DNA from: Siniperca chuatsi
Lineage: Eukaryota > Chordata > Actinopteri > Centrarchiformes > Sinipercidae
DNA: 64,000 nt
Reading direction: 5' to 3'
Assembly: GCF_020085105.1 (NCBI RefSeq)
Contig: NC_058061.1
Coordinates: 7,411,284-7,475,283 of the forward strand
The notes under the pieces were generated by a model. The model had not been told where the DNA came from, made no database searches, and worked only from the letters and a program-made list of their open reading frames with translations. Shown here piece after piece: positions 21,892-35,054 of this stretch. Positions within the stretch are counted from its first letter, which is position 1, and each line of letters opens with the position of its first letter. The position numbers and the translations under genes are program-made.

Positions 21892-23922
21892 TCAGTCATC
21901 TGCATTCCTGGAGCCTCCACACCACCCAGGCCTCCTCAGTGACCTGATCACACTCTTCTTGCGGCTGTGTGCACTCCCACGTGAGGGTGACTTAGTATGG
22001 CTGGTGCCTTCCTCTCTGCACACCTCCTCCTCCTCCTTTGCATTATCTCCCTCTGTTCTGCTTATTCTACATGCAGCTTCTACCGTTTCCTCCTTTTTGC
22101 CTCCTTCTTCCTCTTCCACCTCCCTCCCTGCGTCTGCCTCTGGTGTCCCCTCATTCTCACCCTTCACCATACAAGTCGACGTAATATTCATCACAGGCAG
22201 ATTAAGTTCTGGGGCCATGGCCTTTACCACGTTCGATATGAGAGGTTTGGGGGGTTTCCTCATCTTCGAGGTACGTCTTGCTGGTTGGGGGCTGTTCTGA
22301 AGCTCCAGATGCTTCTGTATGGCTGTGGTCAGTGCCTCCGGGTCCACAGATGCTCCGAAAACATCCCATGTCATTCCATCCTCGTCCCACTGCACCTGCT
22401 TCATGCTGCTTCTCCTCCCATGCTCGTCCCTCTCCTCCCCATGGATCTTCAGACACGACCTCCTCCTCTCCAGATCGAAGGAGGCAGAGTCCCATGTCAG
22501 GTCGTCTCCTTGTCTCTCCTCCTCCTCTCTGCTGCTCACTGGGAACATGCTGGAGGACGGGGACACCAGATTGGAGTTCGACCCCACTGAGGACTTCAGG
22601 TTCAGTCTAGATCCAGGTGGCGAGCCCAAGATGGAGTGGGAGTCCATGTTGGAGGTGGAGATGTTCCTCCTGAGGCCCCACAAGGAGCCGATAGGAGAGA
22701 TTGTCTGCACCGCTGCGTCTACCAGTTCCAGTCGTGAAGTCATTGTACCTTCATCCCTGAACATCTCAACCTTTGGAGCCTTTGTGGTGTCCTCTCTGGT
22801 GTTCAAGTTGCACCTGCAGCAGTCACCCAATTGCGAGTCACTCAAGGAAGTAACCAGGGGTGACCTCCAACCTCGGCCTGTCAGACAGCTTTGCCCCGGC
22901 TGCCATGGCAGCTCAAGATGGCAAACTGAGGCTCCTCTTCCTGATTCCTGTCCCTCTGCTGGAGAATTAGGTGTCAGGTAGTTAAACATTTGCACTGGGC
23001 TTCTCACTCCTCCACCTTCTGATAACTGCGTGCCTCCAGGACTCTGCAGCTTTTCTATCTCGTCATCAGCAAGGCATCCAGGATCTGATGACACACCTCC
23101 TCCCGCTAAGCTAACAGAAGACGGGATCGGGGAAGGGAATGTAAAAAAAAGCAAGTTATTCTCCAGGAAGCCCTCATCCTCTGTGCGGGTGAGCTGGTGG
23201 AGATCGGGGGAGTTGGATGGCAAGGGTGAGGAGCTGTTAGCCTGCAGGGGTGACAGCAGTGGAGAGGGTATGGGCAAGGACACAAGTAAGTCTTTCTGCT
23301 GATGTGTTCTCAGCGTTAGTTGTGAAGAAGAAGAAGTTAAAAGATCTAGAGGTGGTAAAGTTGGTGTCTGCAGGGGGGAGATGAAGGGAGAGGGTGTGGT
23401 TGATGAAGTGGTTGGTTTGGACATGGGAGAGTCCGGCACAGCAGAGTAAGTGGTGTCCTGGCTCGAGGGGTGTGAGGTCCCATCTTTCCATACAACTGTC
23501 TCTGGAGTGCTGCTGCGGCTGTGTGTGCTGCCGCTACACCTGCTCCAGCGCTGCATGTTGGTAATCCAGCGCTCGCTGAGGGGAGGAGGGCTGTGCACAT
23601 CCATGTTTTGGGCTGTGAGTGACAACTGGTGGCCATTGGCGTTGATGTGCTGCCACATGTGAGGGTGCAGCTGCTGGAATGTCATTGAGTTCTGCTCAGA
23701 GTGTGTGTTGGTGCTGGAGCTGCGTCTCAGGTCCTGCTTATGCGGCGGCCCCATCGGCACGACCACATCTATGGAGCTCTTAGAGAGGGAGTAAATGGGC
23801 GCACGATCATCCTCATCCTCCAGTCCCACAATCCCAGCTTCACTGGAGAAAGAGACCGACTGACTGCCTGAATAACAGACTGGCTGGTAGCTCTCAGATG
23901 CAGGGCGCCTTGGTCTCGCCAT
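21892..23922 (-). CDS. gprin2: G protein-regulated inducer of neurite outgrowth 2-like protein
   Basis: One coding exon of 676 codons. The ATG at 23922 lies 16 bases inside an exon whose acceptor (ctttctttgcag) sits at 23938-23939, so a 5' untranslated exon lies upstream. Most of the protein is Ser/Pro/Thr-rich and probably disordered. The family hallmark is near the C-terminus, about residues 508-542: [20 protein letters not shown] then [11 protein letters not shown], the GPRIN C-terminal domain thought to bind activated Gi/o/z alpha subunits. A basic, Cys-containing tail ([10 protein letters not shown]) ends it, which may be lipidated as in GPRIN1; that is inference. It is longer than human GPRIN2 (about 458 residues). 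It is head-to-head with syt15, as expected for GPRIN2 from the human 10q11 arrangement, which favours GPRIN2 over GPRIN1/3. Confidence 0.85.
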   Translation of the reverse strand: MARPRRPASESYQPVCYSGSQSVSFSSEAGIVGLEDEDDRAPIYSLSKSSIDVVVPMGPPHKQDLRRSSSTNTHSEQNSMTFQQLHPHMWQHINANGHQLSLTAQNMDVHSPPPLSERWITNMQRWSRCSGSTHSRSSTPETVVWKDGTSHPSSQDTTYSAVPDSPMSKPTTSSTTPSPFISPLQTPTLPPLDLLTSSSSQLTLRTHQQKDLLVSLPIPSPLLSPLQANSSSPLPSNSPDLHQLTRTEDEGFLENNLLFFTFPSPIPSSVSLAGGGVSSDPGCLADDEIEKLQSPGGTQLSEGGGVRSPVQMFNYLTPNSPAEGQESGRGASVCHLELPWQPGQSCLTGRGWRSPLVTSLSDSQLGDCCRCNLNTREDTTKAPKVEMFRDEGTMTSRLELVDAAVQTISPIGSLWGLRRNISTSNMDSHSILGSPPGSRLNLKSSVGSNSNLVSPSSSMFPVSSREEEERQGDDLTWDSASFDLERRRSCLKIHGEERDEHGRRSSMKQVQWDEDGMTWDVFGASVDPEALTTAIQKHLELQNSPQPARRTSKMRKPPKPLISNVVKAMAPELNLPVMNITSTCMVKGENEGTPEADAGREVEEEEGGKKEETVEAACRISRTEGDNAKEEEEVCREEGTSHTKSPSRGSAHSRKKSVIRSLRRPGWCGGSRNADD

Positions 23923-24193
23923 GGCAACAGCTCCAACCTGCAAAGAAAGACACATCTTTGAGTGTTTAACTCTTTATCCAAAAAACCTGCAATAATTGAT
24001 GACGCTATAAAAGCGGTGAGAGTGAACCAGAACAGTAAAGTTGTGGGCCGGACAGATAAACAATGAGCTAAAGCTCTGTAAAGCTGAGGGAAGCTGCAGT
24101 TTCAGGTGATAATTCTCTGTAGGTTCATCACTACTCCTTTCACATTGTCATTTGATACATTGTTATTGTAAAAAATATCAATTATAGCCAATT

Positions 24194-24675
24194 TAAAGCA
24201 ATACTTCGACATTTTGGGAAATACGCTCATTCGTGCCGGGAGTTATATGAGAAGACTGACGCCACTCTCATATCATGCCGTTCAATATGAAGCTACAGCC
24301 AGTAGCCGGTTATCTTAGCTTAGCATTAAGACTGGAAACAGGGGAAACAGCTAGCCTGGCGTCTTGTCATCACTGTAACATTGCTAGGCAACCAGCAGAG
24401 TCTGCTCCTGGCCAAGAAATAGTTTCGCATACACGTTTTTACAATTCGGTTTTTGAACAGCTTAAACAAATGAAATATATTGTGTTAATTAATGAGCTTT
24501 AGAGGTGCTGGTAGGTGGATTTTGTTACCTTTGGACACAGCCAGGCTAGCTGTTCCCCCATTTTCAGTCTTTACGGTAAGATACTGTACAGACATGAGTG
24601 GTATCGATCTTCTTATTTAACTTTCTGCAATAAAGCGAATAAGCATATTTCCCAAAATGTCGTAATATTCCTTTA
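24194..24675. mobile_element. MITE with long terminal inverted repeats (family 'M')
   Basis: Left end taaagcaatacttcgacatt continues to gggaaata. The complement of the right end is taaaggaatattacgacatt, again continuing to gggaaata. The interior holds the ggttatcttagcttagcatt and ctggaaacaggggaaacagc motifs shared with 45356-45664 and in part 35841-35942. No coding frame. M is a working label. Confidence 0.75.
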
Positions 24676-25779
24676 TTCTTGTCTTTCTTTCTGACTCTGA
24701 AACACACCCTTAACCCAGTCAGTGCACGCACACACATACACACACACACCCGCACATTCACATGCACTCCCAGATTAGCCTAATGGGATTACACAATCCA
24801 GATTATTTGATTATTGAGACAAAGTGTAGATTGATCAAGACAGTTTAAGAGAGCATTTGGCCTTAATTTGACAGAAGACAAAGAAGCAAAAGAGACAAAG
24901 AAAGGGAGATGCAACAAGAATGAATGGTAGAGGTTATAAGAAATTACAATTAACCTGTTTTCTTCTTATTTTCCAACAGTCATAAAGCATAAATACACAA
25001 CAGTCTTGTGTATTTATGTTTTTAAAAAGCAGATTACGGCAGTCATGCTACTTTGCTTGATTTAGTAACACAAAAACATTCATAATTCCACATTTATGTT
25101 AAAACTAACTGCCAAACTGTCAAATTAACCTATGTCCCAAACTGACCTAGTTGTGGTTCGACCACAACTGACCTGCTGATATCCAGACTACCTTACAATT
25201 TGTCTGTAGTGGATGAATAAACACCCAGTTAACCCACATAAATGACCGTCCATGTGCACAAAAATACAGCGTGATGTAAAATAAAAGAGAAAAATAACCT
25301 CTTACCTTTAAATTTACACCTTGTGTCCTGTTTTGCTAAATGCCGTCTCTCCCTCCTCCCCTCATTACTTCCAACCTTCCTCCCTCACTTCTTAAGAAAA
25401 TCACCTTTCTTGTTTCCAGCCGCCCTCACAACCTCAAACATTCAGTTTTCCTCTGTTGTGACTTGTCTTCAGCTTGATCTTCTCCTCTGTCTCCTCTTGG
25501 CATCAGTGTGAATATGAGGATTCCTCTTTGTGAATGTGTGTAATGTGTGCGTGTACGTGTGTGTGTAACAGAGAGGGCCATAACTCTACCTTTAGCTCTG
25601 AGGATTAGCTGTCATCTCATTAGCTGCCTTCTAATCTCTGAACAGTGTGTGCATGTGTGTGTGTCAGTGAATTAACGGTGGGTGGATGAGTGGCTAATGA
25701 GCATTTTGATACTGAGTTAAGCTCAGATCAGTTGTCAGTCAAATTACATATTATTAGTTATTTACATGCATATTGTTGT
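24676..25779. other. Region between gprin2-like and syt15, no gene seen
   Basis: AT-rich, with CA/TG tracts (about 24729-24748 and 25540-25565). The 5' untranslated exon and promoter of the gprin2-like gene should lie between here and 23940, but cannot be pinned down. Confidence 0.4.
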
Positions 25780-26440
25780 TTGTGAGGGGGTCATATGTAA
25801 CTATTTAAAGCAGTGGATGAATAGAAAACACATGCTAACAGCTCTGTGAGGCTGTACTTATAGGCACAGTTGTGCTTTGAGCTAAATGCTAACATCAACA
25901 TGCTAACATGCTCATAATAACAATTACCATGTTCACTGTCTTAGTTTAGCATGTTAGCATGCTAACATTTGATAATTAGCACTAAGTACTAAGTACAGCT
26001 GAGACTGATGGGATTGTCATTAGCTTTGCAAGTATTTGATCATAAACCAACATATTGGACAAATATATATATATTTGTAATAAATAATGTAATAAATAAT
26101 ATATGGACATTTTGACCTGATGTTGGCGCTAGATGAAAAGTCAGGGGATCACCAAAGTTATTACAATTCATCCTGTGGAAGACATCGACGTCTGTACCTA
26201 ATTTCCATCCAATAGTTGGTGAGACATTTCACTAACAACCATAAATGTCAATCTCATGGAGGCACTAGAGGAAAAGTCAGGGGATCACTAACGCCTCTGG
26301 GCACCATAGATATCTGTACCAAATGTCAGGATAATCCTTCAAAGAGTTGTTCAGATATTTCAGTTTGGACCAAAATGGTGGATTGACAGACCAACATTGC
26401 CATTCTTAGAGCCATGCCGCTAGTGAGGCTAAAAATGAAA
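25780..26440 (-). repeat. Teleost 'F1' interspersed repeat, reverse copy
   Basis: Reverse-complement copy: catgctaacatgctcataat, gctagatgaaaagtcagggg, ggaggcactagaggaaaagt and gccatgccgctagtgaggct mark it. Two diverged internal units are visible around 26105-26210 and 26235-26345. It lies in the 5' flank of syt15. Confidence 0.65.
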
Positions 26441-26829
26441 GGAAGAGACAAAAACTTACAGAACTATGTCAATGTTTTTGCAACTTTTAATTCCTTAATA
26501 ATACATTCAACAATCTAAAACACAACAGCATGGTTTGCAAATGCTTCGCTGTAATGTGAGGTTTATGTAATTTGTGACTGGGCTAAAACATCCTAAATCA
26601 GTGGTATGGTCCTTTTAAAGGGGTATGAGTGTAGCTGCCAACCAAAAAGCCAGATAACAGCATGAAATGGTGAGAATCAGCCATATGTGTTGTACTCTCT
26701 ACTCTCTGGGTCACACACAGTATACACTTCACACACCACTGCTAAACAGGTCAACTACAGTCACAACGACAGCCAGTAAGTCTGAGTGACAGCTGACAAG
26801 AACAAAAGACAAGGAGAGTTAAAATAAGC

Positions 26830-29800
26830 ATGGCAGGTAAGTGGTAAACTGCATTAGACCCAATGCCTGCTATCCACCTTTGGGCTTATTTTCCTTGTTA
26901 ATGTGCTTGTTTGTTCAGACCAGGTGTTACTATTGGCTGTTGGTCTGTCTGTGGGTCTCCTGTTGCTGCTGCTGCTGGGTCTGATGGTGTACTATCTGTG
27001 GAGGAAGAAGAAGGTTCAGAGTCAATACGAGGAGTTGCTCTCTACGGTGCCTTCAGTACCAGCATGCTCTGCTCCGGTGCTCCTGGTGTCTCAGGGCTCC
27101 TGGGCAACGTTAGTGCCATCAAAAAACTTTCATGCACAACATGCACATAGTCCTACGTAGTGCTTTTCTCTCACTGTTTATTCTTTCTTTCTTTTAAAGG
27201 TTTATTTTTTGAGTATGCATGTTGAACAGCACAAATAAACATTTTACAAAACTTATATTTTTCCGTTAACCTAAGTATTATCACCAAAATTTAGTTAAAG
27301 TATCAAAAATACTTATGCATAAAAATGGTCCCTGGTCAACTTTTCATGAGCTAAAAAAAAAAACAGCCTGTTTTTCTGCTTTGTGGTGCTGCATTTTCCT
27401 GCTAAACCAAAGAGGGTTAAGAAGTAGGAGAATTTTCTCAACCCATAAAGGAACACTTAATCCTTCAGTGTATCAGAAAAATTCAAAATCATCAAATTTA
27501 GAGATACATTGTTTTCACTGGACAGGATGGGTATGAAAAACAGAGTGAACTTCTCACTGAAGAACAGCATCCAATACTTGGAAGCATCAGGGTTTATGGG
27601 ACCTGTAGTCTTGATTTTAAGAGAGGTATCACAATTAGGTTGAAATCAATATGTTGATATTTAAAATGCTACAGAAGGCACAATTAATAACAATTGTCTC
27701 TCTGTGTGAAAGGCCCAGTGAGATCCCTTTCACATTGCCTCCTCGCTTCATGACACAAAACCACACTGACCTGAAAAATGAGGAGGAGATGAAGATGGAG
27801 GAGATAAAGATGGAGGCCCGGAGGGACATACTGGCCCATCGTGGGTCACTCTCAGTAAGCAGTAGGTCACTGGCCTTTATTTGACACCATGTCAAGATGA
27901 TTATAGTCCCTTTGAATTTGTGAGGTGAAAGTCAAGGATAATACTGGCACTAACTAATGTGATCTATAGAGAGAAGACTTTCCATATAATTGTTAAAAAT
28001 GTTTCTGCCAGAGTGATATGCTATCCCTAAAGCCATAAATGCTAACATTGGCATGCTAACATGCTCACAATGGTAATGCTAGCAGTTGACGTTTACCATG
28101 TTCATCATCTCAGTTTAGCGTGTAAGCATTTACATTTTTCCTTATCATATTTAATAATAGGACTAACTATCTCTACACTGCAATACACGAACAATGGTGT
28201 TTCTTTATTTCCATGTTTTCTGCATGGATCATCAGCTGGTGAAGATGTTTACTTTTTGCCTGGGACAAGTAGCTTTAGCCTCAGTCTCTTAGCACAATAT
28301 CATGCATATTGAATTTAAGATTCCTTTTACAGGGTTCTTGTTTTAAAAGGAGTCAGCTGGAATCAATAAAAAGTCAGTCAGAGACGGGATTTTCAACCAA
28401 CTCATGGAGCTAATGTTAGCTTAATTAGCTAGTTAGCTACAGCTGATAAAATCTGATAGCAACAGTCGTCATTTCAGCTGGGTAGAAATGAGAAGCCTGC
28501 TTTTGCCTGCTCCTTTGTTTGACATTATTGACATCCATTGTTTCAAAAATTACTGTGAATTTCGAGTTATAAATTTTCCATGTGCCGTGGAGTTGTTACA
28601 TTTCATCCTCACGGTGACCTTGAATGTACCAAATTTCATGGAAAACCTTTTCATCATATTTTTCTCTGAACCACAAATGTCAGCCTCATGGTGGCACTAA
28701 TTGAAAAGTCAGAGGATCACCAAACTCGGTAAGATTCATCCTCTGGGGAACATGAATGTCTGTACAAAAATGTATGGCAATACATCCAATAGTTGTCGAG
28801 ATATTTCAGTCTGGACCAAAGTGGTGGACCGACCGACTAACATTGCCATCCCCAGAGCCTAAAAATCAATCAAATGATCCAATATATCACACACATATCA
28901 CTAAGTTAAATTTGGATCTAGAATCAAAGATAAATCCCACAAACTTCCTATCAAATCCTTACATACACCTACAACCTGTCTCCATCAGGATGGTACCCAG
29001 TGGGGACGGTGCTGGCTGGTCTCTACTCTGTTCCTCCTCTGAACGAGGTGGTGGCCCCTCCTCCTGGCATGGCCACCCGTCTCTGCTTCTCTGTGGAGTA
29101 TCGACACAGCTGCGAGCAGCTCATGGTCTCCTTGCTCCGCCTCGGCAACCTCCCTCCCCGTTTCCACGGCAACGTCACACTGGTGGAGCTCCGGCTTCTC
29201 CCTCATGACCGACGGCCCCGCCAGGCCAAGGCCCGGGGAACGGGGCCCGACCCTGAGTTCAACGACTGCTTTGTTTTCCAGGCGAGGACACAAAAAATAC
29301 AGAAGTCTTAAATCTGATGCAACCTTAAAAGAACAAAGAACAGATGACTTGTGCATGTGGTCTCACCCACTTCCTGTATGTTTCTTCCACAGGTGACAGG
29401 AGTGTGTGTGCCTCAGAGCACCTTGAGCGTGTGTGTGCTGAGTGTGGAGCATGACGGCAAGCGCCACGCGGTGGGCAGGGTGCTGTTTCCTCTGGAGGGC
29501 GAGCTCGGTCAGGCTGGCAGGGTGCTCTGGAGGGACCTGGAGACAGAGGACGACACACAGGTACGCACAGAGACACACAGGACGTTTGCATGTGCACAAA
29601 GCATGAACGCTCATAATCATTCTGTCATCTCTAATCTCTCTCAGTGTTCAGAGTTGGGTGATGTGCAGATATCTCTCAGCTACAGTCCAACTCTGCAGTG
29701 CCTCTCTGTGGTGGTTCTGAAGGCTCGAGGCCTACAGCTGCTCACAGACACAGGTATGAGGTCTTTCAGGTTCTTGGAAAAGCTTGTGGATGTGTGGAAG

Positions 29801-31163
29801 TCTGAACCAAGTCAGTAGAGTCACCTCGCAAGTGTTGGTGATACAGAATCTGTGTGTTTCCCAGGTGTGTGTGTACAGGTGAGCTTACAGATACACACTC
29901 AGGTGGCAAAGATCAAGCGCAGCTGTGTGTTGAAAGGTGACAGCGACCCCTGTTTCAACCACAGGATGACCTTTAAACTCCGCTCGCAGCACCTGGACGA
30001 GGCCTGTCTGAGATTCGAGCTGCAGCAGCCAAACTACGTCCGCTCAGGTGAAAAGGTCAACTTAAAGTACATGATATCTTATTTCAGTAACATATGCTTT
30101 TATGTTAAAAGGACAGACACTGCTAGCATCAATTGTAAAATAAATTATCAAAAACATTTCTCATGTCAGTTACAAATATTCTTCATTTATACTGTATTTA
30201 TTTATAGTGAATTTAGATGAACATTACTTGAGGTTTAAATCGAGAGTGCTCAAAAACCTTTGAAGCATTTAAATTCAGTTACATTCTGCCTTTTGGTCAC
30301 TTATTTGCTTTTAAAATTAGGAGAATCATCTTAATGAATGAAGAAAACAATGGTCAATTTTATTTTAAATGCCAGAAATAAAATTTTAAATGTTTTTGTA
30401 ATATTTGCCAATTAGTCAGTTTTGTACTGTATCTCTATAGACTAATTGTTTGATCACCATGTGTCCTTTGTTAGTCTCAAAATGGCATTTTGGATGACTA
30501 TGTAGACATAATGCTAGAAAAATTAGGCAAAGTACTTGTGTGTGGAGGTTTTATTATTCGCTTTTAACCAGAATTTTGGCCTTGTGGCTTTATTAAGCAA
30601 AAAATGCTTCATCTTCAACTTCTCTTTCCTTTTTGTTTGACTTGTTACTCTGTTTCAGTAATATTACGAGGCTGACTCTCTTTGACTCTTTGAGTACAAA
30701 CTTGGTTTGTCTTTCAGGAAAGAATTTTTACTTTTAGTGTGTCGATTTTGGACTTGTATTCACAATAGCAGTGCTTAGAAGTTAAGAGGAGTGAGATTAT
30801 TTAAGCCTTGCATGTATTAAATCATTTTAACATCAATTTATAAACTCAAAAATGAATGGTAGGAAAGTCAAAGCAACAGTGTTTGTCCTTATTCCTGAAA
30901 GTCTGGAATTGCAATGATTTTTTTTTTGATTGATTATTGTTTTGGCTGCTAAACTGCACGACATAAACGTCAATATTAGTTTTTCAGCTCCAGAGATCAG
31001 CTATGTCTTTATTTTTCTCCCAGAGCCTCCAGCCCTGCTGGGAGTGCTGGTGCTGGGACCCTTCATGTACGCCAGGGGCCTGCAGCTGCAGCACTGGATG
31101 GACATGGTCAACACACCACAGGAGCCGGTCAAACTGTGGCATGGACTGGCCAGAGCCACTTAA
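26830..31163 (+). CDS. syt15: Synaptotagmin-15 (tandem C2-domain membrane-trafficking protein)
   Basis: Eight coding exons: 26830-26836, 26919-27108, 27713-27861, 28989-29281, 29393-29560, 29645-29753, 29865-30047 and 31024-31163; joined frame 412 residues (human about 421). Start MADQVLLLAVGLSVGLLLLL: a single N-terminal membrane helix (about residues 3-28) then WRKKK, placing both C2 domains in the cytosol. C2A starts around WYPVGTVLAGLYS, with VEYRHSCEQL and DPEFNDCFVFQ. C2B has LGDVQISLSYSPTLQCLSVV and ends in the WHxL-type motif KLWHGLARAT. Several acidic Ca-binding positions appear replaced, as is known for SYT15, so Ca-independent membrane binding is likely. The intron after exon 4 must start with GC for the frame to join. 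The donor of exon 3 was chosen (gtaggt) because it alone keeps phase; the exon 2/3 joint is the least certain. Confidence 0.9.
28035..28135 (-). repeat. 'F1' repeat fragment in syt15 intron 3 (gctaac part)
   Basis: catgctaacatgctcacaat and neighbouring motifs match the reverse F1 copy at 25900-25980. About 440 bases separate it from the other F1 part at 28575. Confidence 0.5.
28575..28862 (-). repeat. 'F1' repeat fragment in syt15 intron 3 (unit part)
   Basis: Contains cctcatggtggcactaattg, aaaagtcagaggatcaccaa and ccaatagttgtcgagatatt, matching the reverse F1 copy at 26105-26345. Confidence 0.6.
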
Positions 31164-31210
31164 CACCCGAAATCACACACATGATGTATATAAACACAAA
31201 GTTTTAAAAT

Positions 31211-31216
31211 AATAAA
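31211..31216 (+). terminator. Poly(A) signal of syt15
   Basis: AATAAA about 50 bases after the stop codon at 31161-31163; a second one is at about 31248-31253. Confidence 0.65.
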
Positions 31217-32500
31217 CCCATCATTTGCAAAATTCAATCCAAGTCCAATAAAGGAACTGAATCAAGAATTTGGGGATTTTACAAACAGGAACAGGAACTA
31301 CAATTATAATCACTTGAATGACTTTTGAATTGCTCCCTCAAGATTTCTGAATCCTTGTAACACACACGAAACCAAAACCTTGTCTTGTGGAAGCAGAAAC
31401 ATCAGATACACAGCTACAGACGACAGTCCTCAGAGGGACCTTTTAGAGTTTTATAGTTTTTGCATGTGTTTGAAAATTTTGCCCTTTTGGTTTAACATGT
31501 TTTGACATTATTTCTAACATCTTTACCACTAATCTAGAACCAGATCACCCTCGGCTCATCTGAATCATAGGTGAACCTTTCTATAGCCCAGAATCTCTTT
31601 CTTTCTTAATCCCTAATCACTGCAAAAAATAAATAAATTATACTCACATATGAGAAGAATACTACTGTTTCAACCATTAATGTGGCTGGACATCTTAATT
31701 AATACCCTAGATAATTTACATTTTGCACCTTTGTAACATTTCACAGTATCATACAAATATGAGTGAACAATTTACAGGGAATGCAGGTGGAATAGGAATA
31801 GGGTGACATGGTGGGATTATCCAGGCCTTTTCTCTGTTTTTCAGTCTTATTATTACTGTTTTCACTTACTGGTTGAGTGTCAGTGGATACCTTTATAACA
31901 CATCCTTTGGGTTTATAATTGTTTAAACTGAGCAACAACTAATTCAATGTTATCTGTATGTGAACTAGGCGTCAATTAAAATATGTTGAAAGCCGCTAAT
32001 GCGAATGCAGGATGAATTTAATAAGATAGTCGATTGGGGAGGAAACTGTGAATGCCGATGGGAGGAAAAAGAATAAAATATTTGTACGAATTTGGTTAAA
32101 AGAAAACAAATGCAGACGGTAAAAGCATGGTTTTATTTAATAGCCTCTACAGGGTTAAACCTTTTGGAGCTGGGACAAAGTTAAGTTGAACAACCCTTTT
32201 TACAATGTATTCTTTATTTTACTTAATTTCTTTTAAACTATATTTTATTTTGTTATGTGTATGCTCCTATATATCTACATCTAAACCTGAATTTCATTAA
32301 AGAATTCAGAAGAAATCTGAAGTGAACTGACTTCCTGATGTTGTCCAGCAGGTGGCAACTTCCGCCTTTATGTCAATGAGTGCAGCTGCAGTTTGAACCA
32401 CCGAGTGAAAATGAGGAAGAGAATGAGGAGTTGACGTAAACGTGAGGCTGTATTAAAGTTATTATCGGTGACATTGGTGGTTTATATGTGGTTCGGCATC
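31217..32500. other. Region between syt15 and nat9
   Basis: AT-rich, no gene recognised. The last 150 bases before 32501 are the likely promoter and leader of nat9 (locally less AT-rich, no TATA box evident). Confidence 0.45.
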
Positions 32501-35054
32501 ATGAAGATAAATGAGAACACTTTACTGGAGGGACACAAAGTCGTGTTGGTTCCTTACAATGCAGACCACGTGCCCAGGTAATAGAAACAGCTGATAGTCT
32601 GCTGTACTAACAGCTGCCGTTACACACGACATCATCATTTGCTGTTATCTTTATTAATTAATAATGTTTTTGTAGCTTTTATTCTCCTTTCTGTTTATTT
32701 CTTTCATTTGTTCCTCTGCTGATGTCTTCTAGTGTTTGACTGATCCTTAAAAAAATGTGCCCTTATTATTTTACCTGCATGGCTAAATAAGCAATCAAAA
32801 TATGTGTGCTACATGAGACCAATTCAGCATAATCTTTCATCATCATTTTTATTCATATGGGCAAGTCATGCATGTAGGTATTCAAAAAAATAGCATTATG
32901 TCATTTAAACAGTAATTTATTGATGTTCCCTAAGTCAACCCCCAGCGAGGAATATAGAAATAGTTGACAAAGTAATCTCAACACAATGTATATTTAGTAG
33001 CTGTTCTGGAGCTTTCAATCATCAGAAAGCTCTACATCATCATCATCATCATCAGATGGAGTTTGCTCAGTTGCCATGAAGATGTAGATGTAACACTTCA
33101 AGACTTCTGTCCATTATGGCTTAAAAGTTGAGACTGAATAGTCAGTCTTGACTCAACTTTCAATCTCAGTTTTTGCCTTTAATAAAATGCAGTCTAAAAA
33201 TAGTAAAATTATTGTTTGAATCAGGAAGTAGCGCACAATCAAGAAGTAAACAAGACTAAGAATCGGACCGAGCATTCAATGCTTACTTTTTATACAATGA
33301 CAGTTTTTGAGTCTATCCAATCTAACCACCAAGTGGACAAAGATAAACAAAGAAATCACCCCCTTTTTTAAAAATGTTTTCACAAATCTGAAACAAGACG
33401 TTTTGATAATCTTTAGGCTCTTAACATGATAGCTAATATATAGTTTGTTGTGGCGTAATAATCATCTGAGAAATATATTCCTTTCTGTTTCTCTTTAACT
33501 GGGAAATCAGAAGCTGTGAATCAGAAACCAGCTTCAGTCCTTTCCCTGTCTTTCATCCACCTGTTTCAGGTATCACGAGTGGATGAAGTCTCCTGAGCTG
33601 CAGCAGCTGACCGCTTCAGAGCCGCTGACCCTGGAACAGGAGTATGACATGGAGAGGAGCTGGAGGGAAGATAATGACAGTAAGGGGTCATCTGCCTGCA
33701 ACTAACAACACTTTCAGACCTTATAAATACTCCAAACTAAATACTAAATACTGTCTTTATTGCTACAGATCAGCCAGAATGTATTAACAGAAATGCTTCA
33801 TCAGGTTTAAAAAGGCAGTTTACCTTTAATAGCGTCCAAAATCTACATATGTTTTAGACATTCAGACATTTCATCTTTCAGCTTTCTTTGCTCATAGCTT
33901 TTGTAAATAACTGGTAATCATTGGATATGATATGAAAATAAGAGATCACACCATCCTGAGGTCATGCACAAGTAAAATATTTCAACCTTTACTTAAGGAA
34001 ATTATTGTTTTTTAAAATTCTATCTCTCCAGAGTGCACGTTCATCATCTTGGACAAGCAGCGGTGGGCGGACACCAGTGTAGAAGAAGAGCAGTGCATGG
34101 TGGGAGATGTCAACATCTTCCTGACTGACCCCACAGACCCATCCTTGGCTGAGTTGGAGATCATGATTGCAGGTGACGCCCAACGTGTAGTAAGCAAAGG
34201 CTTATAAAACACTAAATGTGTGCTTTAGGTTTACATTTCCTGCATATATATCTCTATTTCGACGCCAGTTTCCTGCAGTTGTTTATTTTTCATTACTTGA
34301 TACTTATGAAAATTTTTGTTTTTAACAGAGCCCAGTTACAGAGGCAAGGGCATAGGGAAAGAGGTGACACGCATGATGATGTGCTACGGTGAGCTGCTTA
34401 TACAATCTGTTGGAAGATTTCTTAATGCTTGTTAACAGGGCAAATTGTAATAATTTGACAGATGCTGTAATCACATAAAAATTCTACACACAGTGGCTTT
34501 GACATAGTTTGAGATGGAAAGAAAATAAGGCCTTTGTGGGTTTTAAATGCTGGATCATGTATGGCAGAGAGCTGCTGCTGCAATGACCTATAATTCATAA
34601 AGCTTTCAAACATGTTTCACTTCAGACTACAGCCACCACTGTGGAGTAAACTGTTCACAATTTGTGAATAGTAGTTTGTGAATGGTGGTGATGTGTGTGT
34701 TGTCTTCCACCAGGAGCCACCAAACTTGGGGTGAAAAAGTTTCAAGCAAAAATTGGGCTGGACAACCAGGTCAGCATCGCCATGTTCAAGAAACTCCACT
34801 TCCAGGAGGTAATAAGATCACATAATCTCAGTGTGTGCCTGATGGGCCCCAGAATATGAAAGTTTTGTAAGTGAATCGAACAATCATCCTTGTGTCTGTT
34901 GCAGGTGTCGGTGTGTAAGGTGTTCAAAGAGGTGACCCTCGAGATGACGGTGGACGAGTCTGTTCGGACGAGGCTGCTGGATGACACGGCCGACATGAAG
35001 GAGAGAGACTACACACAGACCTGCAGCAACAGACAGGAACTGGTTTCACAGTGA
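32501..35054 (+). CDS. nat9: N-acetyltransferase 9 (GNAT fold)
   Basis: Six coding exons: 32501-32577, 33570-33679, 34032-34172, 34329-34388, 34714-34808 and 34905-35054; joined frame 210 residues (human about 207). The N-terminus MKINENTLLEGHKVVLVPYN and YHEWMKSPELQQLTASEPLT are NAT9 signatures. The acetyl-CoA-binding motif A is seen as EPSYRGKGIGKE, about residues 110-121 (R-G-x-G-x-G). Motif B follows as FQAKIGLDNQVSIAMFKKLHF. NAT9 is a GNAT N-acetyltransferase linked to microtubule stability in fly work; the physiological substrate is not settled. All splice sites are GT-AG and phases join cleanly. Introns 1 and 2 are AT-rich; intron 1 holds a hairpin MITE relic. Confidence 0.95.
32992..33096 (+). 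mobile_element. Hairpin MITE relic in nat9 intron 1 (family 'H')
   Basis: Left arm atttagtagctgttctggag and inner part gagtttgctcagttgcc match family H at 39879-40059; the right arm is decayed. It contains an ATC microsatellite expansion at about 33033-33055. Confidence 0.5.

Noticed and set aside
21997-22981. Several plus-strand open frames of 90-220 codons opposite the gprin2-like exon
   Set aside because: Shadows of a GC-richer coding exon on the other strand; no splice context or recognisable motif.
29282-29311. Extension of syt15 exon 4 into ARTQKIQKS and stop
   Set aside because: It would truncate the protein inside C2A; the downstream exons continue the C2A fold in frame from 29281.
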